The notes beneath the pieces were generated by a model. It was not told where the DNA came from. It saw nothing but the letters and a program-made list of their open reading frames with translations, and did not search any database. From Bacillota bacterium (lineage in GTDB: Bacteria; Bacillota; Desulfotomaculia; Desulfotomaculales; Desulfohalotomaculaceae), in assembly GCA_009711615.1 (NCBI GenBank), contig VENI01000003.1:62001-126000 (forward strand): a stretch of DNA of 64,000 bases. The letters are read 5' to 3'. Within the stretch, counting starts at the first letter, position 1. The number at the start of each line of letters is the position of its first letter. Of this stretch, positions 41,982 through 51,829 are shown piece after piece. A program made the position numbers and the translations under genes.

Positions 41982-42935
41982 ATGAAGTTAAAAGACTTAT
42001 ACAATCTGACTATTGAAATGGGTATTCAAAATGATCCTCGGGGTGAGGAAGATACTAAAAAGGTATTAGAAAAAAACAAAAAAAGTTTTGAAGAAATGAA
42101 AGAAGAAGAACAGGATGATTTTGATCAGGATAAACTGTTTAATCCATATAGCGACACCCGGGTGCTTTATGGTGACTTAGAAAAAGAAGTAAAGCGGGTG
42201 CTGGTAGGCATTGACATGGAAGTGGGAGAAATCTTGCTGGCCGACCGTTTAACCGAAAAGGGCAAAAATATAGATTTAGTAATTGCGCATCACCCGGAAG
42301 GGAAAGCGATGTCTGCGCTATATGAAGTGATGCATTTACAGGAAGACATCTTAGCTGACCAGGGTGTGCCGATTAATGTGGCCGAGGGAATTATGGCCCC
42401 CCGCATTGGTGAAGTGCGTCGGGCACTGATGCCAATAAATCACAACCGGGCAGTAGATGCGGCAAAACTGCTAGATTATCCATTCATGTGTATGCATACT
42501 CCTGCTGACAACAGTGTGGTATCATATCTGCAGAAAAAAATAGATGACAAAAAGCCTGAAACAGTGGGTGATATTGTTAAACTATTAAAAGAAGAGCCGG
42601 AATATAAAGAAGCAGTACGGTATAACGCCGGACCCACTATAGTGGTGGGCAATAAAGGAAGAAGAGCTGGAAAAGTAGTGGTAGATATGACCGGTGGAAC
42701 TGGTGGTTCCGAGGATGCCTACAACAAATTACAACAGGCCGGTGTAAGTACACTGGTGGTGATGCACATCGGTGAGAAGCACCGTAAGGAAGCGGAAAAG
42801 AATCACATTAACGTAATAATTGCCGGTCACATGGCCAGTGACTCACTGGGAATGAACCTTATTTTAGACAAATTAGAAGAGCAGGGTGTGGAAGTATTAC
42901 CCACAGCCGGGCTATTAAGACATAAAAGATCGTAA
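41982..42935 (+). CDS. NIF3-like protein
   Basis: A 317-residue protein with the NIF3/YqfO hallmark AHHPEG near residue 105 and later GGTGGSEDAYNKL and GHMASDS blocks that resemble NIF3 metal-binding strands. A charged N-terminal extension (about residues 20-50, EKNKKSFEEMKEEEQDDFDQD) precedes the fold. The function of the family is unsettled (YbgI-type putative hydrolases). An AGGAGG ribosome binding site precedes the ATG. The stop codon TAA overlaps the start of a heptad repeat copy. Confidence 0.7.
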   Translation: MKLKDLYNLTIEMGIQNDPRGEEDTKKVLEKNKKSFEEMKEEEQDDFDQDKLFNPYSDTRVLYGDLEKEVKRVLVGIDMEVGEILLADRLTEKGKNIDLVIAHHPEGKAMSALYEVMHLQEDILADQGVPINVAEGIMAPRIGEVRRALMPINHNRAVDAAKLLDYPFMCMHTPADNSVVSYLQKKIDDKKPETVGDIVKLLKEEPEYKEAVRYNAGPTIVVGNKGRRAGKVVVDMTGGTGGSEDAYNKLQQAGVSTLVVMHIGEKHRKEAEKNHINVIIAGHMASDSLGMNLILDKLEEQGVEVLPTAGLLRHKRS

Positions 42936-42974
42936 TTCAGTAGTTAGGAGATAGGAGTTAGGAGTTAGAATAAA
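42934..42974 (+). repeat. Heptad repeat copy 6
   Basis: GTAGTTA, GGAGATA, GGAGTTA, GGAGTTA, GAATAAA. Thirty-five bases are identical to copy 7 at 45609-45643. It starts within the stop codon of the NIF3-like gene. Confidence 0.85.
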
Positions 42975-43075
42975 AATTAGCAAAACAACCACATTTTAAT
43001 GAGGGATCTTGGTTAAGGAATATTTCTAACACAAAATTTACAAGAGGTTAAGTAAAATTATACGGGGGTTTTATA

Positions 43076-45604
43076 ATGCAGAAGCCCGAACTACTTGCCC
43101 CTGCCGGTTCCTGGGAGGCAATGGTGGCCGCAGTACAAAACGGAGCTGACGCTGTTTACCTGGGTGGTCAGGCTTTTAACGCCCGGGCGTCAGCGGCCAA
43201 CTTTGACAATCATCAACTGGCCAAGGCAGTGGACTACTGCCATGTGAGAGGGGTTAAGGTTTATGTTACTACAAACATCATTATAGCAGATGAAGAACTT
43301 TCAGATGCATTGGGATTCTTGCACATTATCTATAACGCAGGGGCTGATGCGGCAATACTTCAAGACTTAGGGTTAGCCCATGCTGCTAGGCAAGTGCTCC
43401 CGGAACTTCCACTGCATGCCAGCACCCAGATGACAGCCCACAACACTCCCGGTGTTCGGTTGCTGCAGCAGGTAGGCTTTGACAGAATTGTGCTGTCCAG
43501 GGAATTGAGTAGAGAAGGTATTACTCAAATTAAAGCAGAGACCGGGGCGGATTTGGAAGTTTTCACCCATGGTGCCCTTTGTGTGTGCTACTCCGGGCAG
43601 TGCCTAATGTCCAGCATGATTGGCGGGCGCAGTGGCAATCGTGGTCGTTGTGCCCAACCATGCCGGATGCAGTACCAATTAGTGGATAAGTGGGAGAAAC
43701 CGCTGGTGGATCATTCCCAAACAGGGGAGTATCTGCTTAGCCCCAGGGATTTAAACTTAAGTAATTACATTCCCCAAATGATTAAGGCGGGAGTAAACTC
43801 CTTTAAAATAGAAGGACGGATGAAAAGGCCAGAGTACGTGGCCACTGTTATCCGTATTTACCGGGAATTGATAGACCAGGCAGTGGAAGAAGGGGTTGTG
43901 GAAGTAACTCCCCGACACGCCCGAGAATTGGAGCAGATCTTTAATCGTGATTTCACCACCGGTTACTTTAACGGCAACCCTGGCCAAGAGTTGATGAGTT
44001 ATAAACGCCCCAATAACCGGGGTGTTTTGCTGGGACGGGTTAAAAGCTTTGAAAAAGGCAGTGACATGGTGGAGTTATCGCTACAGGAGCCGTTGCAAGT
44101 TGGTGACGGCATAGAGGTATGGGTGACCAAAGGCGGTAGAAAAGGAGTAGAGGTGTCCCGCATACTTCACAAAAAGAAACAGGTGGAAAACGCACCGGCA
44201 GGAAGTACGGTTTGGGTTCCCATTCCTGCCCGGGTAACTCCTGGGGATAGGGTTTTTAAAACCCACGATGCTCAACTGATGCAGCAAGCAAAAGCAAGTT
44301 ATACGTCCAGTAAAGAAGTGCGAAAAGATCCATTAGGGTTTACGGTGGTGGCCAAAGTTGGCCAACCTTTGTACATGAAGGTGGAAGACATTAGTGGTAA
44401 TACTGCTGAAGTCAGTTCTGAAGAAGTTGGACAACAGGCGGAAAACAAGCCGCTAACCAGGGAATTTTTAGAATCTCAGCTTAATCGATTGGGCAATACC
44501 CCCTTTGCACTGGGTGATTTAAACAGCAGCATTGAAGGGGAAGTTATGTTCCCGTTACGTGTAATTAACCAATTGCGTCGTCAGGTGATAGAAGACTTAG
44601 AGTATAAACGTAGTAATGCCTGGTCCCGCTCTGCTATTACAGAATATGAATTCAATAATCGTCTGCAGAGATCCATGGGCGCACCTGAAAAAATGAATTT
44701 TGAGCGGCAGGAAACCAGTGTGGCAGTTAACGTAACTGAATTCACTGCATTAAAGGCGGCGGTAGATGCTGGGGCAGATATAATCTATTTTGGCGGTGAA
44801 AGTTATCGTTCTAAAAAACCAGTAACATTGGAAGACGTTAAAAGGGCCTCGGAACTGTGCTCGAAGAGGGGTGTGCAGTTAATTTTAAACTCTCCCCGTA
44901 TTCTACAGGATGATGAATTGGATCGGTTTAATAAATTTTTCCAACAGGCGCTACCTTATACCAGTGGTGTGCTGGTGGGTAACTTGGGTCTGTTGGAACA
45001 ATGTAATTATGAAAAAGAAAAAGCAATTATTGCAGATTTTCCTATCAATATTTTCAATCGGTCCACAGCAGTGAAACTCTCTCAACTGGGGGTTCACCGG
45101 GCTACACTTTCGCCAGAAATGACCATGAATCAAGTTAGGGAATTTACTGCCCAATCGCCCATTCCGGTGGAAGCCATAGTGCAGGGAGCGCTACCGCTTA
45201 TGGTTACCGAATACTGCGCCATGGGAAGCTTGTTGGGTGGTGCTTCATCCAATAATAAATGTACCAGCCCTTGCACCAAACAAGAATGTGGTTTAAAAGA
45301 CCGTAAAGGTGTGGTGTTTCCGGTGGAAGTGGACCAATACTGCCATCAACATATCTTCAACTCCAGGGAACTGTGCCTGATTGATGATGTGGGGAAACTA
45401 GTTTCGGCAGGGGTACCTGTGTTACGGATAGATGCCCGAATTATGGATGCAAGCAGAGTGGCATCGATGGTGGAAGCCTACCTCAAAGTATTAAGCACCT
45501 ATCCGTTAAAGGAGTGGAAAGAAGCCGCTGCCCTGGCCAAAGAGGAGTTAGAGCAGCACTCCACCGGATTTACCAAGGGACATTATTATCGGGGAATAGT
45601 TTAA
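43076..45604 (+). CDS. U32 family peptidase / RlhA-like RNA hydroxylation protein
   Basis: An 842-residue protein with the U32 domain first: ELLAPAGSWEAMVAAVQNGADAVYLGG, then EVFTHGALCVCYSGQCLMSSMIGGRSGNRGRCAQPCR, which carries the cluster-binding cysteines. A DUF3656-type middle region follows, then a second partial U32 barrel at the C-terminus with its own cysteines (NKCTSPCTKQECG). Characterised relatives (RlhA, TrhP) make 5-hydroxypyrimidines in rRNA or tRNA; others are annotated as collagenase-like proteases. RNA modification is the better guess given the length and DUF3656 (RlhA-like). Confidence 0.85.
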   Translation: MQKPELLAPAGSWEAMVAAVQNGADAVYLGGQAFNARASAANFDNHQLAKAVDYCHVRGVKVYVTTNIIIADEELSDALGFLHIIYNAGADAAILQDLGLAHAARQVLPELPLHASTQMTAHNTPGVRLLQQVGFDRIVLSRELSREGITQIKAETGADLEVFTHGALCVCYSGQCLMSSMIGGRSGNRGRCAQPCRMQYQLVDKWEKPLVDHSQTGEYLLSPRDLNLSNYIPQMIKAGVNSFKIEGRMKRPEYVATVIRIYRELIDQAVEEGVVEVTPRHARELEQIFNRDFTTGYFNGNPGQELMSYKRPNNRGVLLGRVKSFEKGSDMVELSLQEPLQVGDGIEVWVTKGGRKGVEVSRILHKKKQVENAPAGSTVWVPIPARVTPGDRVFKTHDAQLMQQAKASYTSSKEVRKDPLGFTVVAKVGQPLYMKVEDISGNTAEVSSEEVGQQAENKPLTREFLESQLNRLGNTPFALGDLNSSIEGEVMFPLRVINQLRRQVIEDLEYKRSNAWSRSAITEYEFNNRLQRSMGAPEKMNFERQETSVAVNVTEFTALKAAVDAGADIIYFGGESYRSKKPVTLEDVKRASELCSKRGVQLILNSPRILQDDELDRFNKFFQQALPYTSGVLVGNLGLLEQCNYEKEKAIIADFPINIFNRSTAVKLSQLGVHRATLSPEMTMNQVREFTAQSPIPVEAIVQGALPLMVTEYCAMGSLLGGASSNNKCTSPCTKQECGLKDRKGVVFPVEVDQYCHQHIFNSRELCLIDDVGKLVSAGVPVLRIDARIMDASRVASMVEAYLKVLSTYPLKEWKEAAALAKEELEQHSTGFTKGHYYRGIV

Positions 45605-45608
45605 GAAC

Positions 45609-45644
45609 AGTAGTTAGGAGATAGGAGTTAGGAGTTAGAATAAA
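45609..45644 (+). repeat. Heptad repeat copy 7, forming the mutS2 start region
   Basis: GTAGTTA, GGAGATA, GGAGTTA, GGAGTTA, GAATAAA. The last GGAG (45631-45634) lies 9 nt before the mutS2 ATG, and the final A of GAATAAA is the A of that ATG. It starts five bases after the U32 gene stop. Confidence 0.88.
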
Positions 45645-48001
45645 TGAAAGATAGAACTTATACCAGACTGGAATTTGATAAAGTTCGCCAGAATCTATCG
45701 GAGCATGCCGGTTCCCCTTTGGGTAAAGAAATTGCCCTGGAGCTGGCACCAACAACAGACCTAGATACTGTGTTGGCCAGGCAATCTGAAACCACTCAGG
45801 CAAGAGAACTAATGCGTTTTGAAACCGGTGTGGAGATGGGGGGCTGGCACGATATTCGGGAAGAGATAGGCCGTTTGAGACGCAGTGCCCTGTTGTCACC
45901 GGAAGAGTTGTTTGCTGTGGGTGAGACATTGGCAGCATCACGACGGATAAAAAAACACTTAACAGAACGCAGTGACAAATATCCAGTGCTGGCCGAAATA
46001 GCTCACGGTCTAGCCCATCTGCCACAGGTGGAAAAGGCCATTTTATCAGCTATTCTGCCAGGGGGAGAAATAGATGATCGGGCCACCCCGGAGTTATCCC
46101 GCATTCGTCGGGGGTTAAATAATGCCCAGGGAAAGGTGAAAGAACGGTTAAACAGCATTATTCGTTCGCCAGACAAACAAAAATACCTGCAGGAGGCGCT
46201 CTATACCATTCGGGGTGACCGCTATGTTGTACCAGTAAAACAAGAATATAAGGGACAGTTGCCGGGAATAGTGCATGATCAGTCTGCCAGTGGTGCCACT
46301 TTGTTCATAGAACCAATGGGAGTGGTAGAGGCAAATAACGAAGTACGCCGGTTACAAGCAGAGGAAAAACAGGAAATACAGCGTATTTTAAGTGATTTAA
46401 GCCAGATGGCCGCAACAGTGGTAGAAGACTTATCTTACTGCATAGATTCCCTAGGCCATCTGGATTTTGTGATGGCCAAAGCCTACTACAGTTTACGTTT
46501 GGATGCTTGGCAACCTAAAATAGTAAAAGAAACTAGAATAGATTTGAAAATGGCACGACATCCATTGTTAACCGATGATGTAGTGCCCATAGATATACAC
46601 TTGGGCGGTGATTTTAACATCCTGGTTATTACTGGGCCCAACACCGGTGGCAAGACTGTAACTCTTAAAACAGTTGGATTAATGGTGCTGATGTCTCAAG
46701 CTGGGTTGCACATTCCTGTTGATGATGGTTCAGAGGTGGGTATTTTCAGCCGGGTGTTTGCAGACATCGGTGACGAGCAGAGCATTGAGCAGTCATTAAG
46801 TACATTTTCATCTCATATGAGCAGTATTGTAGATATAATAAGCCAGGCTGATTCCAAGAGCTTGGTGATGCTTGATGAACTAGGTTCCGGTACCGACCCT
46901 ACCGAAGGGGCGGCCCTGGCTCAATCTATACTGCACTACCTGCACAAAAATGATATTTGCACCATTGCCACCACGCATTACAGTGAATTGAAGGACTTTG
47001 CCTATGCCAACAACGGTGTGGAGAATGCCAGTGTTGAGTTTAACTCTGAGACGCTTAGGCCCACATACAGGTTGCTGATTGGAAAGCCTGGGCGCAGTAA
47101 CGCCTTTGAAATTGCCAGCCGGTTGGGATTAAAAGAAGGCATGGTGGAAAAGGCAAAAAGTTACTTGAGTCAGGAAAAAATAAAAGCAGATGAGTTAATG
47201 GAAAAACTGGAACGGACCCAGCAACAGGCAGAAATTGATCGGCAGGAGGCGGCCAGACTACGGCAGCAAAGTGAAGAATTAAGGGAGAAATACCAGCAAT
47301 TGCAGCAGCAACTTTCTTCTCGTCGGGAGGATATCCTAGCCAAAGCCAGAGAAGAAGCCCGTTCCATTATTAAAAGGGCACGGGCGGAATCGGAGGAAGT
47401 GGTTAAAGATTTACGGGATAAGATTACCACTGAATCCAATCGGAATCGGGAAGAAGCCATCAAAAAAGCCCGGGAAAACTTGTACAATCTGCAGGATAAA
47501 ACTACCCGAAAGAAAATTAAAAAAGCAGCCCGCGGGGAAAGGGCACCTGCAAAACTGCAGGCTGGTGATGAGGTTTATTTAACCCAGTACAATCAAAAAG
47601 GTTATGTGCTGGACGTGAAAGATAAGAACCAGGTATTGGTTCAAGCTGGAATATTAAAAATTACGGTATCTAAAGATGAGCTACAGTTGGTGAAAGATCC
47701 AAAGCCAGAGAGTGGGAAAACCCAGGTGGGCAGCATGATTATGAGTAAGGCTAAAGAAGTAAACAGTAGCCTTGATATGCGTGGAATGATGGCCGATGAA
47801 GCGCTGCTGGCCATGGAAAAGCACCTAGATGACGCCTATTTATCGGGACTAAAGCAGATTAACTTAATCCACGGCAAAGGAACCGGCGCGCTGCGCTCAG
47901 CGGTACACCGGGAGCTAAAAGGACACCCTCGAGTAAAAAAATACCGTTTAGGAGAAACCGGCGAAGGCGGAGCCGGAGTGACAGTGGTGGACCTGAAATA
48001 A
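45644..48001 (+). CDS. mutS2: MutS2 DNA/ribosome-associated ATPase
   Basis: 785-residue MutS2. MutS-like core and lever domains come first, then the ATPase with Walker A ITGPNTGGKTVTLKT and Walker B MLDELGSGTDPTEGAA. A long coiled coil (about 510-620) follows, a KOW-like domain, and a C-terminal Smr nuclease domain (LDMRGMMADEALLAM, NLIHGKGTGALR). MutS2 suppresses recombination and in Bacillus rescues collided ribosomes. The ATG is the only plausible start, and its ribosome binding site is part of a heptad repeat. Confidence 0.96.
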   Translation: MKDRTYTRLEFDKVRQNLSEHAGSPLGKEIALELAPTTDLDTVLARQSETTQARELMRFETGVEMGGWHDIREEIGRLRRSALLSPEELFAVGETLAASRRIKKHLTERSDKYPVLAEIAHGLAHLPQVEKAILSAILPGGEIDDRATPELSRIRRGLNNAQGKVKERLNSIIRSPDKQKYLQEALYTIRGDRYVVPVKQEYKGQLPGIVHDQSASGATLFIEPMGVVEANNEVRRLQAEEKQEIQRILSDLSQMAATVVEDLSYCIDSLGHLDFVMAKAYYSLRLDAWQPKIVKETRIDLKMARHPLLTDDVVPIDIHLGGDFNILVITGPNTGGKTVTLKTVGLMVLMSQAGLHIPVDDGSEVGIFSRVFADIGDEQSIEQSLSTFSSHMSSIVDIISQADSKSLVMLDELGSGTDPTEGAALAQSILHYLHKNDICTIATTHYSELKDFAYANNGVENASVEFNSETLRPTYRLLIGKPGRSNAFEIASRLGLKEGMVEKAKSYLSQEKIKADELMEKLERTQQQAEIDRQEAARLRQQSEELREKYQQLQQQLSSRREDILAKAREEARSIIKRARAESEEVVKDLRDKITTESNRNREEAIKKARENLYNLQDKTTRKKIKKAARGERAPAKLQAGDEVYLTQYNQKGYVLDVKDKNQVLVQAGILKITVSKDELQLVKDPKPESGKTQVGSMIMSKAKEVNSSLDMRGMMADEALLAMEKHLDDAYLSGLKQINLIHGKGTGALRSAVHRELKGHPRVKKYRLGETGEGGAGVTVVDLK

Positions 48002-48026
48002 GGCAATTTATGCATGATACTAAAAT

Positions 48027-48058
48027 AAAGGAACGGCGCCGTTGGGCAACGTTCCTTT
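48027..48058 (+). terminator. Terminator after mutS2
   Basis: AAAGGAACG (48027-48035) pairs with CGTTCCTTT (48050-48058), with an inner AACGGCGCCGTT palindrome, then ATTTTTTTG. Confidence 0.88.
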
Positions 48059-48069
48059 ATTTTTTTGAT

Positions 48070-48132
48070 TTTATTCTGACTACTGACTCCTGAATTCTGA
48101 CTCCTTATATTTAACTCCTAACTCCTAAATTC
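48070..48132 (-). repeat. Heptad repeat copy 8
   Basis: Nine units on the minus strand, including GGAGTTA, GGAGTCA, GAATTCA, GTAGTCA and the terminal GAATAAA. It fills the space between the mutS2 terminator and the stop codon of the leftward chemoreceptor gene. Confidence 0.82.
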
Positions 48133-48133
48133 T

Positions 48134-49015
48134 TTAACCATTAAACTCTCTGGTTAAACTCTCCATCTGACTATTTATATCAGTTAACTGGGCTGTTACT
48201 TCTTGCAGTGTGCTGGTTTGGGTTTGCACCAAAGTGTCATTTTCACCCACCAGTTTGGCAATTTGGTTAAAGTAGTCTTTGATTTCGGTAATTACCTGAG
48301 AGGTTTCCTCTACTGATTTGGCACTGGAGTTGGCCATTTTACGAATTTCTGTTGCCACTACACTAAAACCTTTACCGTGTTCTCCAGCCCGTGCTGCTTC
48401 AATGGCTGCATTCAGACCCAGCAAATTGCTACGAGAGGCAATTTCACTGATCGCTTCTAAAATGGTATTTACTTTTTCCATCTTGTTTCCTACCTCTTCG
48501 GTGGTACTGGCGGCATTATGGCTACTGGCAGCCATTTGGTTGGCAGAGGATGAAATCTCTTCTACATAGGCTGTGGCCTGCTGCACTCGGGCATGAACTT
48601 CTTCGGCAGCTTGTCTTACTTCATCGTTGGACAATTCCCTAACAATCATGGATTCCACCACTCGAATACTAATTCTGGCTATCGGTTTAGTCCTATTAGG
48701 ATCACCGGAAACCCCGAGCCCGGCAATTCGTTCATCGTTATAAATTATGGGTGCAGTATAACCAGGCTTAACGCCTTCTAAGAGTTTGGCATCTTCTTCA
48801 GTAATAAAGGCCTCGTCTATTTCGCCGTCCAGCATTTTCTTGGCACCTTCATGAACGGTACCCTTTCTTTCTGGTTGAGTGGTAGCAATAATAGTTCCGC
48901 CTTGACCCATAATATGTACATTTTCTCCTGTTTCTTCAGCCACCAGTTGCACAATGTGTGGTGATATCTGTTCTAGAATTTGATATATTTTTTCGTAGCT
49001 ATGACCGTGAGACAT
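48134..49015 (-). CDS. Soluble methyl-accepting chemotaxis protein with sugar-diacid recognition domain
   Basis: A 293-residue cytosolic receptor without transmembrane helices. The first about 125 residues ([46 protein letters not shown]) match the CdaR-type sugar-diacid recognition domain. A shortened MCP signalling hairpin follows, with [33 protein letters not shown] at its tip. It would report aldarate-like ligands to CheA/CheW. A link to the sugar-acid operon at 0-6.4 kb is possible but unproven. Confidence 0.88.
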   Translation of the reverse strand: MSHGHSYEKIYQILEQISPHIVQLVAEETGENVHIMGQGGTIIATTQPERKGTVHEGAKKMLDGEIDEAFITEEDAKLLEGVKPGYTAPIIYNDERIAGLGVSGDPNRTKPIARISIRVVESMIVRELSNDEVRQAAEEVHARVQQATAYVEEISSSANQMAASSHNAASTTEEVGNKMEKVNTILEAISEIASRSNLLGLNAAIEAARAGEHGKGFSVVATEIRKMANSSAKSVEETSQVITEIKDYFNQIAKLVGENDTLVQTQTSTLQEVTAQLTDINSQMESLTREFNG

Positions 49016-49121
49016 AAGATCAAACCTTTCTAGAGTTTTAGATACTATAGGTACCAGTTTATTACAAATTTAACTTTATTTTAACATATTTAAGGTGAGC
49101 TTCAACAGTAATTATACATTT

Positions 49122-51815
49122 TTAATGCGATTTCTCCACCCTCACTGCACACCTTTTCAACTCTGGTATTCCTGAGATTGCATCTCTTTTTGGGCTGGTT
49201 AATTTATTAACCGGCGCTGAAGGGAAATGAAATGAAGTAAATACTACTCCCGGAGGGGTAACACTGCTAACCTGTGCCTTTAGTTGTATTTCACCTCGGC
49301 GGGAAATCACTTTTACAACAGATCCATCTTCCAAACCATATTTATCCGCGTCTATAGGGTTAACTTCAAGATGCTCGTTTGAATAATGTTTCTCCAACGC
49401 CCCTGTTCGCATAGTCATGGTTCCGGTGTGGTAATGGTATAATCGCCTGCCAGTGTTCAGTACCAGCGGATAATCTTTATCTGGCTGTTCACTGGGGGCT
49501 ATATATTCTGCCCGATGAAATTGACCCTTGCCCCGGGCAAACTTTTCAGTATGCAATACCAGTGTGCCGGGGTGATCTGGTGACGGGCAAGGCCACTGTA
49601 GACCTCTTATTTCTAGGCGCTTGTGTGATATACCGCCGTATGACGGGGTTAATGCTGCTATCTCATCCATTATTGCAGCCGGAGAGTCATAGTGCATTTC
49701 ATACCCCATGGCATTGGCCAGCAGACAGATTATTTCCCAGTCTGCCTTGGCATTACCAATAGGGGTAATGGCCTGGCGAATTTTTTGTACTCGTCGCTCT
49801 GTGTTGGTAAAAGTGCCTTCCTTTTCGGCAAAACTGGCTGCCGGTAGCACCACATCGGCCAGTTGAGCTGTTTCTGTTAGAAAAATATCCTGTACTACCA
49901 GAAAGTCCAGGTTTTCCAAAGCAGCTTTAGCATGGCCTGCATCAGCATCGGAAAGTATCGGGTTTTCTCCCATGATGTACATACCCTTCAAGGTACCTTT
50001 TTGGGCAGCATCCATCATCTCTCCCACAGTTAAGCCAAACTGATCAGATAGTGATTTTATATTCCAAGCGGTTGCAAACCTATTTCGGACATCTTTAGAA
50101 GTGACCTTTTGATAACCGGTAACCACGTTAGGCAACGCTCCCATGTCGCAGGACCCCTGAACGTTGTTTTGGCCACGCAGTGGGTTAACACCGCTGTTTT
50201 CCTTGCCTACATGTCCGCACAGCATGGCCAGATTGGCCACGGCATATACATTTTGGGTACCGCTTAGATGCTGGGTTAACCCCATGGTGTATAGTATGCT
50301 GGCATTTTCTGCAAGGGCATATTCTCTGGCCACTTGATAGATGGTATCAGAGGGAATGCCGGTTATCTGTTCAGCATACTCCGGGGTGTAATCTTTAACC
50401 CAGTGGCGCAAATCTTCAAACCCCTCGGTACGGGCATTTACAAAATCTTTATTCCATAATTCTTCGGTAATAATTACATTGGCCAGTGCATTTAGTAGCA
50501 CACTATCAGTACCCGGTTTAATCCCCAGGTGATATTGGGCTATAGATGCCAGTTGGGTTTCCCGTGGGTCTACAACAGCCAACTTCGCTCCATTTCTAAC
50601 TGACTTTTTTACTTCCTGCCCAATTATCGGATGTGTTTCAGTGGTATTGGTGCCGATGGCCAGAATGAAATCGGTCCCGGCAATATCCGTAATACTATTG
50701 GTCATAGCCCCGCTACCAAATGAAGCCGCCAGACCGGCGACGGTGGGGGCATGTCAGAGACGGGCGCAGTGGTCAATATTGTTAGTTCCCAATACTGCTC
50801 TAGTGAACTTTTGCAATAGATAATTTTCCTCGTTGGTGCAACGGGCGGAACTAAGCACTGCCAGCGAATCAGAACCATGATTATTTCTAATGTCATCTAA
50901 CTTTTCAGCAATCAGTTCCACCGCTTCCTGCCAACTTGCTTCCACTAGATGACCATTTTTTCTTATTAATGGGTTTTTTAGTCTGTCCGGGTGATGAATA
51001 AAGCCATAACCAAACCGACCTTTAACACACAGCGATTGACCGTTCACTTCTCCGTCATCGGAAGTGACACCCACTATCTTGTTATCTTTTACATTTAACT
51101 CTATACCGCAACCTGTCCCACAGTATGGGCAAATGGTTTTAACCTTTTCCACTTCCCAGGTGCGGGCTGTCCTACGCAATTTCTTTTCTTGCAGTGCCCC
51201 TACGGGGCATACTGCTACACAATTGCCACAGAAGACACATTCCGAAGCACTGAGGGGTAGGTCAAAGGCAGTACTAACTTTAGTGTCAAAACCACGATGA
51301 GCAAAGTCTAATGTGCTGTTTCCCTGCACCTCGGAACACATCCGTACACATCGGCCGCAAAGTATACATTTATTCATGTCTCTTATAATAAAGGGATTGT
51401 CGTCCTCAATTTTATAATCATGTCGGTCTCCAGTAAAACCGGGGCTTTTAACATTGTACTGCCAGGAATAATCCTGAAGGCGGCAATCTCCGTTGCTGCC
51501 ACAGGTGAGACAGTCCTGGGGATGGTTTGCCAGTAGCAGTTCAAGTATTGTTTTACGGTGTTCCACCACTTCTGCAGTTTCCGTTTCCACCACCATGCCT
51601 GGTTTAGCTTTTTCCATACAGGCAGGGGTAATTTTTTTTCGGCCTCGGGTCTCTGCCTCTACCACACACAGGCGGCAGGAACCAACTCCGCTGAGGCTGG
51701 GGTGGTGGCAAAGGGTGGGAATGGAGATGCCAAGCATTTCTGTGGCCTCTAAAATGGTACTGCCTTCAGGGACGGTTATCTGCTGGCCATTTATAATTAA
51801 GTCAATACTAGACAA
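49122..51815 (-). CDS. fdhA: NAD(P)-type formate dehydrogenase alpha subunit, selenoprotein
   Basis: A single 897-residue selenoprotein gene, interrupted only by an in-frame TGA at 50756-50754 (Sec354, in HCARL-U-HAPTVAG). N-terminal 2Fe-2S domain (CHHPSLSGVGSCRLC), a NuoG-like cluster, two 4Fe-4S motifs (CILCGRCVRMC, CVFCGNCVAVCP), the CPYCGTGCG cluster of the molybdopterin core, and a C-terminal dinucleotide-binding domain. It oxidises formate or reduces CO2 using Mo or W-bis-MGD. The TTG at 51815 is taken (AAGGAG 10 nt upstream). It follows the NuoF-like partner by 14 nt, as in Moorella-type FdhAB. Confidence 0.94.
50725..50741 (-). promoter_or_regulatory. fdhA: Bacterial SECIS hairpin in fdhA
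   Basis: On the minus strand, GTCGCC-GGTCT-GGCGGC forms a 6-bp stem (one G-U) capped by the GGUCU loop that SelB recognises in E. coli fdhF. It begins 12 nt after the UGA, the expected spacing for recoding the stop as selenocysteine. Confidence 0.88.
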
Positions 51816-51829
51816 GACGTTCTCACTCC

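Noticed and set aside
36292..48132. CRISPR-like array from the recurring GGAGT repeats
   Set aside because: Units are 7 bp in direct tandem, without spacers of regular length, and are scattered over many intergenic sites.
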